A DNA stretch of 32,976 bases from Bacteroidales bacterium (lineage in GTDB: Bacteria > Bacteroidota > Bacteroidia > Bacteroidales > FEN-979). The position numbers and the translations under genes were made by a program. Below the pieces are notes generated by a model that worked only from the letters and a program-made list of their open reading frames with translations, was not told where the DNA came from and did no database searches. This document shows positions 17,433-26,530 of this stretch, piece after piece. Position 1 is the first letter of the stretch. Every line of letters starts with the position of its first letter. The stretch spans positions 1-32,976 of the forward strand of contig JACZJJ010000135.1 of assembly GCA_014860625.1 (NCBI GenBank), given 5' to 3'.

Positions 17433-18171
17433 CTGTTTTGTTTCGTTGCCTGATAATTTCAAACAGAATCACTCCGGAAGCTACTGATACGTTGAGTGAT
17501 TCGATCTCTCCGGCAAGTGGGATCATGATGTGATCGTCGCACAGCAAGAGGAGTTCATCGGAGATGCCTGCACCCTCCGATCCCATAATCAGCAACATCG
17601 GATTCGTAAAATCGGCTGCCAGGTAGGTACGGCTCCCTTTTTCCGTGGCAGCCATTATTTGTAACCCGCTCTCTTTCATCAGGGTTACAGCCTCTTTCGG
17701 ATTCGAAGTACGGCATACGGGAATTTTATAAAGAGCTCCGGCGGAAGTTTTAATCGCTTCTGAATTGATCATGGCAGAACCTTTCAGCGGGATCACGATG
17801 GCATCAACACCGGCACATTCAGCCGTTCGGGCAATTGCGCCCATGTTTCTGACATCCGTGATGCCATCCAGCAGGAGGATCAGGGGAACCCGTCCCTGTT
17901 CATAAAGCAGGGGAAGGATATCCTCAATTTTCTGATAGGAGAGGTCTGTGACGTAGGCAATTACTCCCTGGTGATTTTGCTTGGAGAGGCGGTTCAGCTT
18001 CTCGATGGGGACAAACTGAAAAGGGATTTCAAGGTCACGGATCAGGTTAAAAAGTTCGCGAAAGGATTCTCCTCTCAAGTTTTTTTGAAGAAGGATCCGG
18101 TCCATCTCCTTGCCCGATTTGATTGCTTCAATCACCGGACGTATCCCGAAAATAAAATTCTCCTTTTTCAT
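17419..18171 (-). CDS. rlmB: TrmH/SpoU family 23S rRNA 2'-O-methyltransferase RlmB
   Basis: 250 residues. An N-terminal substrate-binding part begins FIFGIRPVIEAI, a short linker follows, and then the SPOUT knot: the motifs LLLDGITDVRNMGAIARTAE, LLIMGSEGAGIS and IPLAGEIESLNVSVASGV are the three SpoU motifs in order. In E. coli RlmB methylates G2251 in the ribosomal P-loop using S-adenosylmethionine. The start overlaps the rmuC stop by 4 nt, and the end overlaps the small conserved gene, so the genes are probably translated in sequence. Confidence 0.93.
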   Translation of the reverse strand: MKKENFIFGIRPVIEAIKSGKEMDRILLQKNLRGESFRELFNLIRDLEIPFQFVPIEKLNRLSKQNHQGVIAYVTDLSYQKIEDILPLLYEQGRVPLILLLDGITDVRNMGAIARTAECAGVDAIVIPLKGSAMINSEAIKTSAGALYKIPVCRTSNPKEAVTLMKESGLQIMAATEKGSRTYLAADFTNPMLLIMGSEGAGISDELLLLCDDHIMIPLAGEIESLNVSVASGVILFEIIRQRNKTDVHS

Positions 18172-19514
18172 TCGTCTTCCGCGTTTTCAATTAATTGTGT
18201 TGGGAGTCCCTTGCTGGATTTTGCCCCCAGTTCCCGGATCATTTCAGCTCGCCTGACCAGGTTCCCTTTTCCGGTTGAAAGTTTATTCAATGCCGCATCA
18301 TAACTTTTTCGTGTAGAGTCGAGTTTCGATCCGATATCGGTAAGGTCGTTCACAAAACCAGACAGTTTGTCAAGCAATTCGCCGCTTTGCCGTGCGATCT
18401 CCAGTGCATTTTTGTTCTGGTTCTCCACACGCCACAGGTTGGAGATCATGCGCAGAGCAGTAATCAGGTTGGTTGGGCTGATCAGGAGAACCCGCCGTTC
18501 GTAGGCATAGTTCCATAATCCCGGATCTCCCTGCATGGCAACGAGGTAAGCCGGTTCGATCGGCAGAAACATCATGACAAAATCGAGGCTTTTTATCTGG
18601 TAAAGATCCTGGTAATTCTTGGAACTAAGTTCGTTCACGTGGGTTTTGATCGAGATCATGTGATCACGCAGGGCGCTCTCCTGTTCCTCTTTCAGATCGG
18701 CAGAGGCAAACCGTTCGTAAGCGGTAAGGGATACTTTGGAGTCGATCACTACATGCCTGTCGCCCGGGTAGTTGACCACAACATCGGGTTGAAGCCTTTT
18801 CCCGTGCTCTGACACGTAGGATTGCTGAACCACATATTCCCGGCCTTTTGTCAATCCCGATTTCTCGAGTATACTCTCCAGGATGATCTCTCCCCAGTTT
18901 CCCTGGGTTTTGGATTGTCCCTTGAGCGCATTGGTCAGGTTATTTGCCTCTTTGCTGATCTGTTGGTTCAGCTCTGCCAGATTTTTTATCTCCCGCCCCA
19001 GTGAAAAGCGCTCTTTTGATTCCTTGTCATAGGTCTCTTCTACTTTTTTCTCAAAATCCCTGATCTTTTCACTCAATGGCTTCAGGATTTCATCAAGGCG
19101 GGTTTTGTTCTGGTCGGTAAATTTTTGTGTTTTCTCTTCCAGGATGTCATTGGCCAGGTTTTTGAACTCGATGCGAAATCTATCCTGAAGTTGTTCAATT
19201 CCCGCTTGTTGCTCTGTAAATTTCGCGGCAAGGGCTTTGATTTCAGCTTCTTTTCCGGCAACCTGTCCGTTCATTTCCAGGATTGTGCTCTCTTTCCGCT
19301 GAATATCCTGTGTCAATTCGTCAATTTGTTGCGTGAGCCAGGAGATTTTCTCTTCGGCAACCCTTTTCCCTGAAGTCTCCTCTTCAAGTCGTTTCTTAAG
19401 CTCGTCAACAGAATCGACTCCTTCCCGGTTCGTTGACCGGTTCAGTTTCCAGAAGATCATACTGAAACCGATGACCAGTATACAGGCTGATGCACCAATA
19501 AGATATTCCAACAT
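18168..19514 (-). CDS. rmuC: DNA recombination protein RmuC
   Basis: 448 residues from the ATG at 19514, where the membrane anchor begins (MLEYLIGASACILVIGFSMI). The frame remains open upstream but encodes no family-like sequence and runs into the divergent gene. After the anchor comes a long coiled coil (about 30-180), then the nuclease-like RmuC domain with WGEIILESILEKSGL, QPDVVVNYPGDRHVVIDSKVSL and MMFLPIEPAYLVA. RmuC limits recombination at inverted repeats, a notable neighbour in a repeat-rich region. A near match to the -7 box (TACTTTTA) lies at 19541-19548. Confidence 0.93.
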   Translation of the reverse strand: MLEYLIGASACILVIGFSMIFWKLNRSTNREGVDSVDELKKRLEEETSGKRVAEEKISWLTQQIDELTQDIQRKESTILEMNGQVAGKEAEIKALAAKFTEQQAGIEQLQDRFRIEFKNLANDILEEKTQKFTDQNKTRLDEILKPLSEKIRDFEKKVEETYDKESKERFSLGREIKNLAELNQQISKEANNLTNALKGQSKTQGNWGEIILESILEKSGLTKGREYVVQQSYVSEHGKRLQPDVVVNYPGDRHVVIDSKVSLTAYERFASADLKEEQESALRDHMISIKTHVNELSSKNYQDLYQIKSLDFVMMFLPIEPAYLVAMQGDPGLWNYAYERRVLLISPTNLITALRMISNLWRVENQNKNALEIARQSGELLDKLSGFVNDLTDIGSKLDSTRKSYDAALNKLSTGKGNLVRRAEMIRELGAKSSKGLPTQLIENAEDE

Positions 19515-19585
19515 AGGATTCAGGTAAATTTCTGTTGATGTAAAAGTACACATTTCTTGCCACCTCTCCCCAACCATAATTCCCT

Positions 19586-19593
19586 TATTTTTG
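19586..19593 (+). promoter_or_regulatory. Candidate -7 element for the phosphodiesterase gene
   Basis: TATTTTTG fits TAnnTTTG and ends 7 nt before the ATG at 19601, so transcription would start at or next to the start codon. The -33 region shows no TTTG at the expected spacing. Confidence 0.4.
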
Positions 19594-19600
19594 CGGAAGA

Positions 19601-20089
19601 ATGAAAGTTGGCATCTTATCGGATACACATGGGTTTCTCCATCCGGGGCTGGAAGCATTTTTCGCAAACGTAGATGAGATATGGCATGCGGGCGATATTG
19701 GAAACATGGAAACGTTGATAGCCCTTGAGAAGATGAAGCCGGTTCGGGCAGTTTATGGAAACATTGATGGCCGTGAAGTTCGGTCGGTTTGCAAGGAAAG
19801 GCTCTTGTTCAGGGCTGAAGACGCCAGTGTTTCTATCATGCATATCGGTGGCTATCCGGGGAGGTACGACCCCAAAGCCCGGGAGCTGATCCGCAAGAAC
19901 AGGCCCAATCTTGTTGTTTGCGGCCATTCCCACATCCTGAAGGTGATGTATGACAAAACTCATGAGATGCTGTTCATCAATCCTGGTGCTGCAGGGAAGT
20001 TTGGATTCCATCAATCCTACACTGCGATCCGAATGGAGATTGTGGGGAAGGATTTCCAGAATCTGGAGGTGTGGGATTTGCCGAGGTGA
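19601..20089 (+). CDS. YfcE/MJ0936 family metallophosphoesterase
   Basis: A 162-residue calcineurin-like phosphodiesterase. The two-metal site is complete: Asp8 and His10 (SDTH), Asp32 (AGDIG), Asn54 (YGNID), the GHSH motif and an NPGAAG end. The usual THGH is replaced by MHIGGYPG, as in many Bacteroidota members. These enzymes split small phosphodiesters, with a poorly defined physiological substrate. It is monocistronic, divergent from rmuC and convergent with the DUF4293 gene across a repeat-filled gap (20090-20180). Confidence 0.92.
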   Translation: MKVGILSDTHGFLHPGLEAFFANVDEIWHAGDIGNMETLIALEKMKPVRAVYGNIDGREVRSVCKERLLFRAEDASVSIMHIGGYPGRYDPKARELIRKNRPNLVVCGHSHILKVMYDKTHEMLFINPGAAGKFGFHQSYTAIRMEIVGKDFQNLEVWDLPR

Positions 20090-20095
20090 TGGGGG

Positions 20096-20145
20096 GATGA
20101 GGGGATGAGGAATGAGGGATGAGGAATGAGGAATGAGGAATGAAT
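20096..20145. repeat. Heptamer array (GATGAGG/AATGAGG)
   Basis: GATGAGG, one extra G, then six successive 7-nt units GATGAGG, AATGAGG, GATGAGG, AATGAGG, AATGAGG and AATGAAT. It is in the gap between convergent genes. The ATGAGG core recurs in coding DNA at 23078-23091. Confidence 0.9.
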
Positions 20146-20153
20146 ATTGTAAT

Positions 20154-20174
20154 CGTGTATCTCGTATCTCGTAT
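20154..20174. repeat. Second heptamer array (CTCGTAT)
   Basis: CGTGTAT, CTCGTAT and CTCGTAT, directly after the ATGAGG array and 6 nt before the end of the DUF4293 gene. The unit is unrelated to that of its neighbour, but the period is the same. Confidence 0.75.
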
Positions 20175-20180
20175 CGCTTT

Positions 20181-20654
20181 CTATCTCAGTCTGTCGGCTG
20201 ACTTTACCAGCGCTTCGTCTTTGCGGATGAAGCGGTTGGCGAGGATGAGACACACCAGGGTGATGAGCGGGAAGAAGATTCCTTCTTGATAGGATGGTTC
20301 GATTTGGGTCAGTTTTGTGATTTTGTTTGAATAAATGATAAACACCATCACGACAAAACTGACATTCAGCAGGATATTAAATGCGACAAGCCGTAGCTGG
20401 GTGATCCTGTTTTTATACATGAAGATCGTAACGAGGGTCAGTACAAGAGAAGCTCCTGCAGTGAGCCAGAGCGGGGAGTTAAACCAGAGCGATGTGGTCA
20501 TTTTCGGGTCGGGGTCCATTGACCTGAGCTCTGTGGCAAAGAGTTTGTAGTTCCCGTACATTTCGTGATAAAAATCGGCAAGGGGGAAATAGAATACGAG
20601 CGCGCCGGAGATCAAAGCCAATAACAGAAACAGAGTTTGGATACGTTGAATCAT
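20181..20654 (-). CDS. DUF4293 family membrane protein
   Basis: 157 residues with four hydrophobic helices: one at the N terminus (IQTLFLLLALISGALVFYF), two in the middle (WLTAGASLVLTLVTIFMY and LVAFNILLNVSFVVMVFIIY) and one near the end (FFPLITLVCLILANRFI), followed by a short charged tail. The start MIQRIQTLFLL is typical of this Bacteroidota-specific family, which often lies beside rho, as here (divergent). The function is unknown. The only promoter-like site upstream is TAAATTCG (20685-20692 on the minus strand), one base off consensus. Confidence 0.85.
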   Translation of the reverse strand: MIQRIQTLFLLLALISGALVFYFPLADFYHEMYGNYKLFATELRSMDPDPKMTTSLWFNSPLWLTAGASLVLTLVTIFMYKNRITQLRLVAFNILLNVSFVVMVFIIYSNKITKLTQIEPSYQEGIFFPLITLVCLILANRFIRKDEALVKSADRLR

Positions 20655-20710
20655 GGTAAATCAATTATTCGATCGTTTGCAGTGCGAATTTAGGAAAGAA
20701 AAGCAAATTT

Positions 20711-20741
20711 CTTGTTAATTGGTCAATTTTAATTATATTTG
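20711..20741 (+). promoter_or_regulatory. Promoter of rho
   Basis: CTTG (20711-20714), 19 nt, then TATATTTG (20734-20741), the same spacing as the argF and LTA-operon promoters. The leader to the ATG at 20844 is about 95 nt, long enough for autoregulation such as Rho-dependent attenuation, though no specific element is visible. Confidence 0.6.
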
Positions 20742-20843
20742 CACAGAATTTGATTCCCAAAATTTTCTCTGTCATCCATTTCAAGTTCTTTCTATTAACC
20801 ATCTCAAGGTTGAACATTTTCATCCCCGAAAAAAACACATTCA

Positions 20844-22493
20844 ATGTACGACATTATTTCACTCGACAGTAAAGAGCTGTCTGAGATTCGTGAGATTGCT
20901 AAATCCATGAACATTCCCAAAGTCGATAGACTCGAAAAGCAAGAGTTAATCTATAAAATACTGGACCATCAGGCATTAAATCCTTCGCAGGATGAGATTG
21001 CTACCGAAAAGCAAGAGGTAAAACGAGGACGCGGACGACCCCCAAAGGCTCCACATCCAAGAAAAGATGCTGCAAAACCCCAAGATAAACCCAGCTCCAG
21101 ACCTCAACCGGAAAGTCAAAACAAAGGTCCCAGAGAACAACCCGTTGAGCGGAGAAAGGAATTTCACGCTCCGAAGGAAACACGTGTTGCTGAACCTAGA
21201 ATTGAAACTCCACTGGCCGTTGAAACCGCTGTTGAAGTCGCACCGGATACCATGAAGGACGAGCCTGTCATTATCAACGAACCGATGGCTCCTCAGCAAC
21301 CTGAAGACAAAAGGCATCGCGAGCAGCCAAGGAAACAAACACCTGAACGTCATCGTGAAGAGTATGCGTTTGAATTTGAGGGTATTATAAGTACTGAGGG
21401 CGTCCTCGAAATCATGGCTGATGGCTACGGATTTCTGCGTTCTTCAGACTACAACTATTTGAACTCTCCTGATGATGTATATGTATCCCAATCGCAGATC
21501 AAACTGTTTGGTTTGAAGACCGGCGACACGGTACGCGGCACTATTCGTCCCCCGAAAGAGGGAGAAAAATATTTCCCACTGATCAAGGTTGAGCTGATCA
21601 ACGGTAAGAAAGCGGAAGACGTTCGTGACAGGATCCCGTTTGATTTTCTGACTCCACTCTTCCCGATGAAGAAATTCAAACTTACCGGTCACCCTGAATG
21701 CTCCGCTTCAACACGAATCATCGACATGTTTGCCCCAATCGGTTTCGGACAACGCGGATTGATTGTTGCGCAGCCTAAAACCGGTAAAACGGTTCTGTTG
21801 AAAGAGATTGCCAATGCCATCGCTGCTAACCATCCGGATGTTTACCTGATTGTACTTCTGATTGATGAGCGCCCTGAAGAGGTCACCGACATGGCTCGAA
21901 ATGTGAAGGGTGAAGTAATTTCATCTACGTTTGATGAACCTGCAGAACGCCATACACGGATTGCCAACATTGTTCTCGAAAAAGCCAAGCGTTTGGTTGA
22001 GTGCGGACACGATGTGGTGATCCTGCTCGACTCCATTACACGCCTGGCCCGTGCTTACAATACTGTTGCTCCGGCATCCGGGAAGGTATTATCAGGTGGT
22101 GTTGAAGCCAATGCCCTGCAAAAGCCCAAACGATTCTTTGGCGCTGCGCGCCAGATTGAGAATGGCGGATCGCTGACCATCATTGCTACGGCCCTCATCG
22201 ACACTGGCTCCAAGATGGACGAGGTAATCTTTGAAGAGTTCAAGGGAACCGGTAACATGGAGCTTCAGCTTGACCGCAAGCTTTCCAACAAACGGATCTG
22301 GCCTGCAGTTGACATCGTGGCCTCCAGCACCCGTCGCGAAGACCTGCTTCTTGAGAAAGATGTACTGGGCCGTATCTGGATTCTCCGGAATCACCTGGCC
22401 GACATGACGCCTCTCGAAGCGATGGAGTTCCTCAAGGAGCGGATGAAGTTCACCGATTCCAATGAGGAGTTTCTGATTTCGATGAATAGCTAG
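20844..22493 (+). CDS. rho: Transcription termination factor Rho
   Basis: A hexameric RNA helicase that ends transcription of untranslated RNA. At 549 residues it is longer than E. coli Rho (419). Residues 1-46 are a Rho_N-type helical domain. Residues about 47-173 are a low-complexity insert rich in Pro, Arg, Lys and Glu with an AT-hook-like RGRGRPPK (61-68). The RNA-binding domain follows ([20 protein letters not shown]), then the ATPase core with Walker A QPKTGKT (310-316), [13 protein letters not shown] and [13 protein letters not shown]. Disordered inserts of this kind are typical of Bacteroidota Rho, and that of B. thetaiotaomicron has been reported to drive condensate formation. Confidence 0.97.
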   Translation: MYDIISLDSKELSEIREIAKSMNIPKVDRLEKQELIYKILDHQALNPSQDEIATEKQEVKRGRGRPPKAPHPRKDAAKPQDKPSSRPQPESQNKGPREQPVERRKEFHAPKETRVAEPRIETPLAVETAVEVAPDTMKDEPVIINEPMAPQQPEDKRHREQPRKQTPERHREEYAFEFEGIISTEGVLEIMADGYGFLRSSDYNYLNSPDDVYVSQSQIKLFGLKTGDTVRGTIRPPKEGEKYFPLIKVELINGKKAEDVRDRIPFDFLTPLFPMKKFKLTGHPECSASTRIIDMFAPIGFGQRGLIVAQPKTGKTVLLKEIANAIAANHPDVYLIVLLIDERPEEVTDMARNVKGEVISSTFDEPAERHTRIANIVLEKAKRLVECGHDVVILLDSITRLARAYNTVAPASGKVLSGGVEANALQKPKRFFGAARQIENGGSLTIIATALIDTGSKMDEVIFEEFKGTGNMELQLDRKLSNKRIWPAVDIVASSTRREDLLLEKDVLGRIWILRNHLADMTPLEAMEFLKERMKFTDSNEEFLISMNS

Positions 22494-22496
22494 AAG

Positions 22497-22526
22497 GAAA
22501 TAGCGAAATAGCGAAATAGCGAAATC
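22497..22526. repeat. Octamer array after rho (GAAATAGC)
   Basis: Three identical GAAATAGC units plus GAAATC. It fills the gap between the rho stop and the last codon of the convergent SBBP/FISUMP gene. The same unit appears upstream of recQ (7157-7179). Confidence 0.9.
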
Positions 22527-25500
22527 AGTCTAATAAGCATCTGGCTGAAAACCCATTCCCCCGGTAACTCGGATAATACGACACCGAATAGTTGTAATCA
22601 TTCATTCCGTGTGCCCAGGCTTTCCAGGGGCCATGCGAGGTTGAACTCCAGTAAAAGGTAGCAAAGCCTTCAAAATACCAGCTTCGGTTGAAGGCATTGA
22701 TTCCCGATAATTGTGCATTGAACCCCGAATAGCCGGAATAGATCAATGGGCTACCGGCAAAGGCATTCCCTTGATAAAGGGAAAACAACTGATTCCAATC
22801 AGCTTCCGAAGGCACATGCCAACCTGGAGGGCAGAGTCCCTGTGTCTCCTCAATGTCTGAGTAGCACATTAACTCATCCCACTGGTAAAACGAGGGACGA
22901 GGGACGACGGACGAAGGACGAGTGTATTTTTCGGGGATGCAGTTGTCGCGTTGGGGGGTGGAATAGGGGATTTCGGTCCCGTAGTTGAGGTTGGCAGCCA
23001 ACCAGCACTGGCTTCCGATCTGGACTGTTGGATAGGACTGGTTGTCGCGGATATCGTCAAGCCATGAGCCACAAGCCATGAGGGATGAGGGAAAGACATG
23101 TATGCGCAGGTTTTGTGAGCCTGAGCAAAATGCAACATTGGTATAGGAGTAGGTGATTTGATGGATCCCAACTCCTGCCATAGTGGGATTGAAATAATAC
23201 AAAACACCACCTCCACCACTTTCACTACTTACACCACTACCACTATAGGTTCCTCCTAACGGAATTCCGCCTCTGAGTTTAATCGGTTTGGCGTTGGTGG
23301 TAGTGATGGTGTCGAAGCAGGGAGTGAAGGTTACATCTGGTGCTTCAATGACGGTCATGATCACAGGATTCCCGGATGCCGGATTGCCGGATGTACAGAG
23401 TTCACTGGAGGTGAGCATGCAGGTGATTTGGTCATTGGGCATTGGTACATAGGTAAAGATGGGGGAGTTTGTTCCTGCATTGGTTGCATTGACTTGCCAT
23501 TGATAGCTGGGGGAGCTACCTCCGTTGGTTGGTGCGGCGGTGAAGGTTACCGAAATGCCAGTGCATACCGGGTTTGCAAAGGCCGTAACCGAAACGCTGA
23601 CCGATAGGATGGGATTAACGATCATTGTGACCGAATTAGATGTTGCCGGATTTTCTGAAGCGCAAGCCAGGTTTGATGTTAGAGTGCATTGGACAATATC
23701 ACCATTGACCGGGGTATAGAAGAAAATGGGATTGTTTGTCCCGGCATTGATCCCGTTGACTTTCCATTGATACGTTGGTAAAGATCCTTCGTTGACAGGT
23801 ATTCCTGTAAACATCACAGGTAATCCTTCGCAAACCGGATTGGACGTAACGGAAATTGTTATCCCGACCGGTGCAAGGGGATTGACCAACATTGTGATGG
23901 TATCGCTGGTGACCGGGTTGTTTATTACGCAAGATTCACTAGAGGTTAATAAGCAGCATACCTGATCGTTATCATTTGGTATATAAGTAAAAATAGAGGA
24001 ATTTGCTCCAGAATTTATACCATTGACCTTCCATTGGAATGAGGGATTAATACCCCCATGAACCGGAGTGGCTATAATAGTAACAGAGTTTCCAACACAC
24101 ACAGTATCTGTTTCCGCAACAATGGTTACTTCCACCGTATCTGTAGCTCCAACAAAGACATCCATCATCGGGGGATCATAAGCTGAACAACCTGAAATAT
24201 CCGTTGCATCTACCTCAATCCATTGCAGGCCTGATATGTTCCAGTTGACAACTATAGTATCATCAGATGTCGTCCCTCCCGATATGATGGTCCCTCCGGA
24301 AGAAACATTCCAGAAGTATTCCACAATTCCGCTTGTTGTTGAATAACTTGCCTGGGTGTTGACGCATAAGGTATCAGGACCATCAAGAATAAGCATCGGG
24401 GCATCCTGTACAGTTATATATAAATCGGAACTGACTCCTGTTCCGCAATAGTAATATCCGTAAACAGACAAATTGCCAGAACCTGATGCCGGGCCAAACC
24501 ATACGTCAACAGAATCGGTTTCATTACCTGCCGTAATAACTGCTCCGGGAGGGACCGTCCAGGAATAGTGGGATGCGTTAGGGATAGGATCGACTGAAAA
24601 AGTTACAGAGTTTGCTGATTTGCAGACAGTATCCGGACCTGAAATTACGCCAGCCGAACCCGGAACCGTACATTGTGAAAATCTCGCAAGGAAGGAATCA
24701 TATGTTCCTCCACCAAATCCGGGTTGGTAAGAACCGGGCGTGCTTAACATTGTAGGGGATGCAGTTAGCCCGCATACATAAATATTCCATGAAGTATCCA
24801 CATCGCACCAGCCATGATCGGCTCCCCCACCGCCATAATATGTGGCCCATTTTCTTTGCCCGGTTGAATCAAACTTTGCCACAATACAAGTCTGGGAACC
24901 ATTAATCAATGTTAGTTGGAAAGCTCCCGGCGTTGCAAGCCCCGACGAAGTGGTTGGGCCGGCCAGGTATAGGTTGACAGAATCATCAATTGCGCATGAA
25001 TTCAGCCATTCTCCTGCTGAACCTCCATAGTAGGTGCCCCATATTCGTGTTCCTTCCGGATTGAATTTAGCAACAAAACCATCCGTATTTCCTGACAATG
25101 TTGTTTGAAAACTGCCGGGAGTAGATATATTAATTAATGACCAGGTGGTTCCGGCAATAAACAGATCACCCCACAGAGCTGCGGTACAATCATAAATATC
25201 ATCATCGCCTTCTCCTCCATAATAGGTGCCCCATTCTCTTTGGCCATCCTGTGTAAACCCGGCCAGGAATCCGTCAACAACTCCGCCAAAAACCGTTTGA
25301 TGAGCTGCCGGACTTGCCATTTCGGTCAGAGAATTAGTATGACCACCGACAAACAGATGTCCGATACTGTCAATCGAACAACATGTCGCCTGGTCATTTT
25401 CTTCACCGCCGTAATAGGTCCCCCAAATCCGCTCGCAGTTAACGTTAAATTTAACGAGGAAGGCATCACTATTACCATTCAATATACCCTGGTATGCACC

Positions 25501-26376
25501 CGGCGTGACCATATTCGTTGTTGAATAGGTATTTCCTGCCATATATGCATTTCCATCGATATCAACACAGCAATCATATCCATAATCACCCAGATTTCCG
25601 CCATAATAGGTTCCCCAGATCAATAGACCATCCGGTCCGAACCTGGATAGAAATGCATCATTGAGAGTTTGTTTGACTGGCTGAAAACACCCGGGTGTTG
25701 AGATATTCGTTTCCGAATAGGTTAAACCACACATGTAAACGTCTTCAAGAAAGCTGAGTGAACAGGATAACCCTTCATCCTGTGATGTTCCCCCGTAATA
25801 CGTAGCCCATTGTATCTCCCCGTCTTTGTTGAATTTGGCCAGATAGGCATCCCGATTACCCATGTAAACAACCTGATATGCGCCGGATGTAGCAATATTG
25901 GAAGATGATGAGGTAGATCCGCAAATATATACATTCCCATTTTGATAGGTTGCACAGCCGCCAAACAGTTCATTTCCGGAACCACCGAAATAGGTTCCCC
26001 ACACTCTGTCGGGCATTGGATCAATGATTAATGTTGAATTATGGGAAGCAATGTTTTCAAACAGGAATCCATAAATACCATCTTTTAATTTTCTGAATTT
26101 TATGTTGATCTCACTTGTAGAATCATTTACCCGAAGGTAACTATGAGGAATTTTTTCTTCTATCGTACATAAGTTGGTTTTTAACAGAAGTGATCCAGAT
26201 AAAGTCTTCTCAATTTCCGGTCCTGTGATTGAAATCAGTATATCCTCAACATTACCTCCAGGATAGATTACAAAGTTGTATTTAAACCCTAATTCCTCAT
26301 CCATGAGAAACTCCAGGTCAACGCCAGGGTAAATGTCTTTATATGTGACCATTTGAAAGTACCTCACGAATGTCAC
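22525..26376 (-). CDS. SBBP beta-propeller / Ig-like / FISUMP surface protein, main fragment (paralog 1)
   Basis: A 1283-residue fragment. In order: the end of a DUF7948-type domain (TYKDIYPGVDLEF), seven SBBP repeats each with a W(G/A)TY(Y/F)GG motif (likely a seven-bladed propeller), two PKD-like segments (GPDTLCVNTQASY), three Ig-like modules of about 88 residues with YQWKVNG or FQWKVNG cores, and a C-terminal FISUMP domain (VQIGSQCWLAANLNYG ... GFSARCLLD). No type IX sorting domain follows. The GTG start is only the first usable codon: the same frame continues upstream to a TAG at 26512-26514, beyond which lies the signal-peptide part. The gene is best seen as one 1435-codon frame broken by one stop. 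Binding partner unknown. Confidence 0.8.
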   Translation of the reverse strand: MTFVRYFQMVTYKDIYPGVDLEFLMDEELGFKYNFVIYPGGNVEDILISITGPEIEKTLSGSLLLKTNLCTIEEKIPHSYLRVNDSTSEINIKFRKLKDGIYGFLFENIASHNSTLIIDPMPDRVWGTYFGGSGNELFGGCATYQNGNVYICGSTSSSSNIATSGAYQVVYMGNRDAYLAKFNKDGEIQWATYYGGTSQDEGLSCSLSFLEDVYMCGLTYSETNISTPGCFQPVKQTLNDAFLSRFGPDGLLIWGTYYGGNLGDYGYDCCVDIDGNAYMAGNTYSTTNMVTPGAYQGILNGNSDAFLVKFNVNCERIWGTYYGGEENDQATCCSIDSIGHLFVGGHTNSLTEMASPAAHQTVFGGVVDGFLAGFTQDGQREWGTYYGGEGDDDIYDCTAALWGDLFIAGTTWSLINISTPGSFQTTLSGNTDGFVAKFNPEGTRIWGTYYGGSAGEWLNSCAIDDSVNLYLAGPTTSSGLATPGAFQLTLINGSQTCIVAKFDSTGQRKWATYYGGGGADHGWCDVDTSWNIYVCGLTASPTMLSTPGSYQPGFGGGTYDSFLARFSQCTVPGSAGVISGPDTVCKSANSVTFSVDPIPNASHYSWTVPPGAVITAGNETDSVDVWFGPASGSGNLSVYGYYYCGTGVSSDLYITVQDAPMLILDGPDTLCVNTQASYSTTSGIVEYFWNVSSGGTIISGGTTSDDTIVVNWNISGLQWIEVDATDISGCSAYDPPMMDVFVGATDTVEVTIVAETDTVCVGNSVTIIATPVHGGINPSFQWKVNGINSGANSSIFTYIPNDNDQVCCLLTSSESCVINNPVTSDTITMLVNPLAPVGITISVTSNPVCEGLPVMFTGIPVNEGSLPTYQWKVNGINAGTNNPIFFYTPVNGDIVQCTLTSNLACASENPATSNSVTMIVNPILSVSVSVTAFANPVCTGISVTFTAAPTNGGSSPSYQWQVNATNAGTNSPIFTYVPMPNDQITCMLTSSELCTSGNPASGNPVIMTVIEAPDVTFTPCFDTITTTNAKPIKLRGGIPLGGTYSGSGVSSESGGGGVLYYFNPTMAGVGIHQITYSYTNVAFCSGSQNLRIHVFPSSLMACGSWLDDIRDNQSYPTVQIGSQCWLAANLNYGTEIPYSTPQRDNCIPEKYTRPSSVVPRPSFYQWDELMCYSDIEETQGLCPPGWHVPSEADWNQLFSLYQGNAFAGSPLIYSGYSGFNAQLSGINAFNRSWYFEGFATFYWSSTSHGPWKAWAHGMNDYNYSVSYYPSYRGNGFSARCLLD
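22891..22925. repeat. Heptamer array in a FISUMP linker, paralog 1 (CGAGGGA)
   Basis: Units CGAGGGA, CGAGGGA, CGACGGA, CGAAGGA and CGAGTGT. On the coding strand it encodes RPSSVVPRPS between EKYT and FYQWDELMCY. Paralog 2 has nearly the same array at this place, and paralog 3 has an unrelated heptamer. Confidence 0.85.
23057..23091. repeat. Heptamer array before the FISUMP domain, paralog 1
   Basis: Units TCAAGCC, ATGAGCC, ACAAGCC, ATGAGGG and ATGAGGG. It encodes the SSLMACGSWL linker just before DIRDNQSYPTV. The ATGAGGG unit matches the array near 20104. Confidence 0.75.
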
Positions 26377-26495
26377 TCCTTCAACAGGAGTTCCGGTGGT
26401 ATAGTAATTCAGGTAATCAGAAGAAGGTTCGGAAGTGATGATTTCACAGTCGGGATTAGAGTTGAGAAGGTTGAAATCGATGCGATGGAAAAAAT

Positions 26496-26530
26496 AGCTA
26501 TTCGCTGTTAGCTATTCGCTGTTCGCATAA
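26496..26530. repeat. 14-nt tandem duplication of paired heptamers, paralog 1
   Basis: AGCTATT, CGCTGTT, AGCTATT, CGCTGTT, CGCATAA: an exact 14-nt duplication plus one variant unit. The minus-strand TAG stop (26512-26514) that breaks paralog 1 is inside it. Confidence 0.85.

Noticed and set aside
19515-19667. Longer RmuC start
   Set aside because: It would run into the divergent phosphodiesterase gene; the membrane anchor starts at the ATG at 19514.
20090-20180. CRISPR-like array
   Set aside because: Units are only 7 nt and contiguous, with no spacers and no cas genes.
26377-26511. Insertion sequence splitting paralog 1
   Set aside because: No transposase, terminal inverted repeats or target duplication; the frame continues as DUF7948 sequence with only short tandem repeats inserted.
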